Source: Paraniabella hibiscisoli (GTDB taxonomy: Bacteria; Bacteroidota; Bacteroidia; Chitinophagales; Chitinophagaceae). Taken from it: 64,000 nucleotides of DNA. Made by a program: the position numbers and the translations under genes. Positions within the stretch are counted from its first letter, which is position 1. Every line of letters begins with the position of its first letter. Positions 61,596 to 64,000 of this stretch are shown piece after piece. The notes under the pieces were generated by a model. That model saw only the letters and a program-made list of their open reading frames with translations. It was not told the origin of the DNA and made no database searches. The DNA lies in contig NZ_JAKWBK010000002.1 of NCBI RefSeq assembly GCF_022512515.1, positions 1-64,000 on the forward strand, read 5' to 3'.

Positions 61596-62622
61596 TTATA
61601 CCTTCTGAAACGCCCCTGTATACTCGATCCCCAAACCAGGCAATCCATTATACAACACTTTCCCATTATCGTAAGCAACACCCGTTGCCACATCTTCTGC
61701 CAATAATAAGGGGCCGTCCATATCCAGGTAATCAACCAGCGGGGCTAAATGTGCCATTGCCGCCGAGCCTACCGTGCTTTCGTTCATACAACCCAGCATT
61801 ACATTTAAATTTCGTTTACGGGCATCAGGTATCATTCTCAGCGCGGGGTAATGCCGCTGCATTTGGTTAGTTTAATATTCACCCCGTGAAAATGCCCCTC
61901 ACATTTGGCCACATCTGCCTCACTAACACAGCTTTCATCGGCCATTAAGGGCAAAGAAGATTGTTCGTACAGTATTTTCATGCCCTCCCAGTTATCTTTT
62001 GCCAGCGGTTGCTCTACCAGCTCCACGCCCAGTTCTTTTAGCTGGGGTATCAGCTGCAGGGCTGTATCCAGGTCCCAGCCGGCATTGGCATCTACCCTTA
62101 GTACGGCATCGGTTTGCGCACGCAATGCTTTTACAATAGCCATATCGTCAGCCGTACCCACTTTTATTTTATAAATGGGCCAGGGTTTTTCTTTTAACTT
62201 CTCCGTCATTTTTTCAATGCTGTCGATACCAATGGTATAATCGGTCAACGGTGTTTTGGTGGTATCGCCCCTCCACATTTTGTACAGGGGTTTGCCGGTC
62301 ATTTTACCAAACAGGTCCCAGGCCGCCATGTCCAGCGCACAAACCAAAAACGGGTTTTTGGGCAACAAGTGATGCAGGTAATGCCAATAGCGGTCGGTTT
62401 CGGTAAAGGCAAACTTCTCGATCATGGCCCGCTTGGCTTCCAGGTCGGCAACCATTTGTTCTACCGTAATATTATAATAAGCTATGGCAGGCGCTTCCCC
62501 ATAGCCGTAATACCAAAATGCTCCAATGCAACAATCAGCGTGGGCTGATGGGTTTTGGTTCCCTTAGATATGGTAAACGGATGCCTGAACTTTAAATGAT
62601 GGGTATAGTACTCCAGCTTCAC
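61596..62622 (-). CDS. Dipeptide epimerase (enolase superfamily; frame breaks)
   Basis: About 340 residues. GTG 62622 gives VKLEYYTHHLKFRHPFTISK. The barrel motifs are present: YKIKVG (catalytic K-x-K), RVDANAGW, ELVEQPL, LMADES, and, after the second break, GCMNESTVGSAAMAH. Breaks lie near 62490 and 61860. Such enzymes epimerise L-Ala-D/L-Glu and similar dipeptides from peptidoglycan. Orthologous substrate cannot be fixed from sequence alone. Confidence 0.87.
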
Positions 62623-62739
62623 TTTATAATATTTGCTGCAAAAAAACAACTCCTTTCGCAAAAAACGAAAAGGATTTCTAATATAGGAGCTTGTAAGTAC
62701 GAGAATAGCCTCTATAAAATCTAAATCTGAACTGGCCAA

Positions 62740-62940
62740 TGGCGCAAAAAAGTTGCCCCAATACGTATGGGGGAATCTAAAGTTTTGATTTTATGTTGAT
62801 ATGACGGCACATTATTTGAGCCATTATTTACAGTCGGCCACTTGTTAAATAAAAATGCTTCCCAACTATGAGGCCTTTCCCTGGTTCTTCATTGAAAGCA
62901 AAACCAATGAGGGCTGCTAAAAGCACTATAAATTCAATGT
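62740..62940. other. Intergenic region, divergent promoters
   Basis: Between the epimerase (minus) and the cupin (plus). An imperfect palindrome around TACGTA at about 62760-62780 is noted but weak. Confidence 0.4.
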
Positions 62941-63345
62941 ATGCATACCGAAAATAAATTCAATGAGTCTACTCCGCAACGGCCGGAGGGAGAAAGGGTA
63001 TTAAACGCACCCCTGGTTGAAATGAACCTGAACCGATTTATTGAACAGGTAAAAAACGAGTCAACATGGCTGGAGAGCGATCATAACTCCATTACAATTT
63101 TTAAATCCAACAGCCTTAGAATTGTATTGATGGGGTTGCATGAAAATGCGGAGTTGAAACCTCATAAAGCCAATGGCGTCATCAGCGTGCAGGTGTTGGA
63201 GGGGAAATTGCGTTTTAGTACAGAACAGGAAACCCATATAATGGAGAAAGGCCAAATGGTCGCCCTCCGGGAAAATATCACCCATAGTGTTAAGGCGTTG
63301 GCTGAAAGTTTTTTCCTGCTCACATTATCTATGAACCATCATTAA
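62941..63345 (+). CDS. Cupin-domain protein
   Basis: 134 residues. The single beta-barrel has LHENAELKPHKANGVISVQV and GKLRFSTEQETHIMEKGQMV followed by ALRENITHSVKAL: the two cupin motifs, with His residues at about 80 and 119. Function unknown; small cupins bind metal or act as sensors. Frame intact. Confidence 0.82.
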   Translation: MHTENKFNESTPQRPEGERVLNAPLVEMNLNRFIEQVKNESTWLESDHNSITIFKSNSLRIVLMGLHENAELKPHKANGVISVQVLEGKLRFSTEQETHIMEKGQMVALRENITHSVKALAESFFLLTLSMNHH

Positions 63346-63710
63346 CTCAATGCACAACGCCGGTATTAAGAGTATAAGCTACATTCTCCGGCTACTGTTT
63401 TAATTGGTAATAAGTACATCAAAATCTACCATTTCTATTCACACTGCACTCAACCTTCTCATGGATCAAGCCCAATAACGTGAGTATCCTATTCATTGTA
63501 CATTAATATTTACTATAGGGGATTATAATTAGTTTGCTTTTTTGTAACGGACATCATTCTTAAAATTCAATTATATGCATAAAACTATAGTAGCAAACCT
63601 GGTAATTGAAATAGGCCCGCCCTGGAAAGAGCGGCCTTTGCTAACCTATGAAAAACACTAATAGTTAAACCTTCAACTATCAAGATACTTGTGGTATCTC
63701 TATCAATGCC
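63346..63710. other. Intergenic region with a possible 28-codon ORF
   Basis: No recognised gene. A short frame beginning MHKTIVANLVIEIG (ATG near 63575) ends at about 63660; there is no comparative support. The region is otherwise AT-rich. Confidence 0.35.
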
Positions 63711-64000
63711 TTACACCGCGCATCCGAAACTCTGAAAGCTGGTTCCCAAATCAACCGGATAATAATTGTGATCCAGAATCGTATTGATAATCACTGCGTT
63801 TCTATAGGCTCCCAATCCAAGATCCGGGGCATTAAACCCATGTGTATGCAGCTCTGCGTTCTGTATAAAAATACGATTGGCATTGTCCAGCGAGTAGTTA
63901 CGCAGAATGTGCAGGGAGCCATCGGCATTTCGCTGGAACATGTGCTCCAATGAGCCCAGGAAATCCGGAACACGGCTGGTATAACCCGTCGCCAGTATAA
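63711..64000 (-). CDS. Ornithine/lysine N-monooxygenase, C-terminal part (gene continues past the window)
   Basis: The C-terminal 96 codons only, ending at 63711. ILATGYTSRVPDFL holds the ATGY motif of N-hydroxylating monooxygenases, and RIFIQNAELHTHGFNAPDLG then LGAYRNAVIINTIL is the typical C-terminus of the SidA/IucD/PvdA group. These enzymes hydroxylate ornithine or lysine side chains for hydroxamate siderophores, using FAD and NADPH. The FAD- and NADPH-binding halves lie outside. Confidence 0.85.
   Translation of the reverse strand, partial: ILATGYTSRVPDFLGSLEHMFQRNADGSLHILRNYSLDNANRIFIQNAELHTHGFNAPDLGLGAYRNAVIINTILDHNYYPVDLGTSFQSFGCAV

Noticed and set aside
62755..62785. Operator-like palindrome around TACGTA upstream of the epimerase
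   Set aside because: Arms match only partly and there is no second copy.
1..64000. CRISPR array
   Set aside because: No series of short direct repeats with regular spacers and no cas genes were seen.

Overview
The window looks like a chromosomal segment from a member of the Bacteroidota, most likely close to Chitinophagaceae. This is an inference. It rests on promoters of the Bacteroidota type (TTTG, about 20 nt, TAnnTTTG), the absence of clear Shine-Dalgarno sequences, and the gene families present (GH106 rhamnosidase, DoxX, AraA-like isomerase, IS481 and IS3 elements). From about 1 to 46 kb it is a dense defence island. From 47 kb onward it is mostly ordinary metabolic sequence, apart from a jetABC locus at 54-60 kb.

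Layout: (1) 1-1.0 kb, a decayed IS3-family copy. (2) 1.4-9.5 kb, a cytosine-C5 restriction-modification locus. vsr faces an operon of C5-methyltransferase, a protein with two GHKL ATPase domains, a receiver-like protein, a 117-residue protein and an HNH endonuclease; an IS481 element lies between vsr and that operon. (3) 9.8-14.8 kb, a lone HNH protein, XRE regulator copy 1, a truncated McrB followed by a DUF2357 nuclease, and parDE. (4) 15-17.1 kb, two divergent genes of unknown function. (5) 17.4-31.9 kb, one long minus-strand series: single-TRD HsdS, split N6-methylase, membrane protein, hsdM, hsdS, XRE copy 2, higBA, HEPN-type Abi, mcrB, mcrC, hsdR. A short plus-strand transcript is predicted between abi and higA. 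(6) 32.3-37.9 kb, a NERD-nuclease/SF1-helicase gene followed by TPR and OB-fold-like genes. (7) 38.1-39.5 kb, remnants of module 2, a truncated symE and a hairpin-rich repeat. (8) 39.7-41.0 kb, a full IS3-family element that cuts a nuclease gene of (9), a SIR2-HerA module (41.0-45.1 kb). (10) 45.5-47.0 kb, XRE copy 3, symE and a second hairpin-rich repeat. (11) 47.1-53.9 kb, DUF1328, an amidohydrolase lipoprotein, DoxX, an AraA-like isomerase and GH106. (12) 54.3-59.7 kb, jetABC without jetD. (13) 60-64 kb, a secreted protein, a membrane protein, a dipeptide epimerase, a cupin and the end of an ornithine/lysine N-monooxygenase.

Many genes are interrupted by single-base shifts, and most of those examined lie in homopolymers. 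The adjacent frames rejoin into full-length, motif-complete proteins. I read most of these as uncorrected sequencing indels, not decay, and therefore give one entry per gene across the breaks. The genuine remnants (first IS copy, McrB stub, the 38.1 kb fragments) are marked as pseudogenes. The strongest candidates for something undescribed are the C5-methylase/GHKL/receiver/HNH operon, the NERD-helicase/TPR/OB operon, the merged type I/McrBC super-operon, and the symE-linked hairpin repeat, which shows compensatory change between its two copies.
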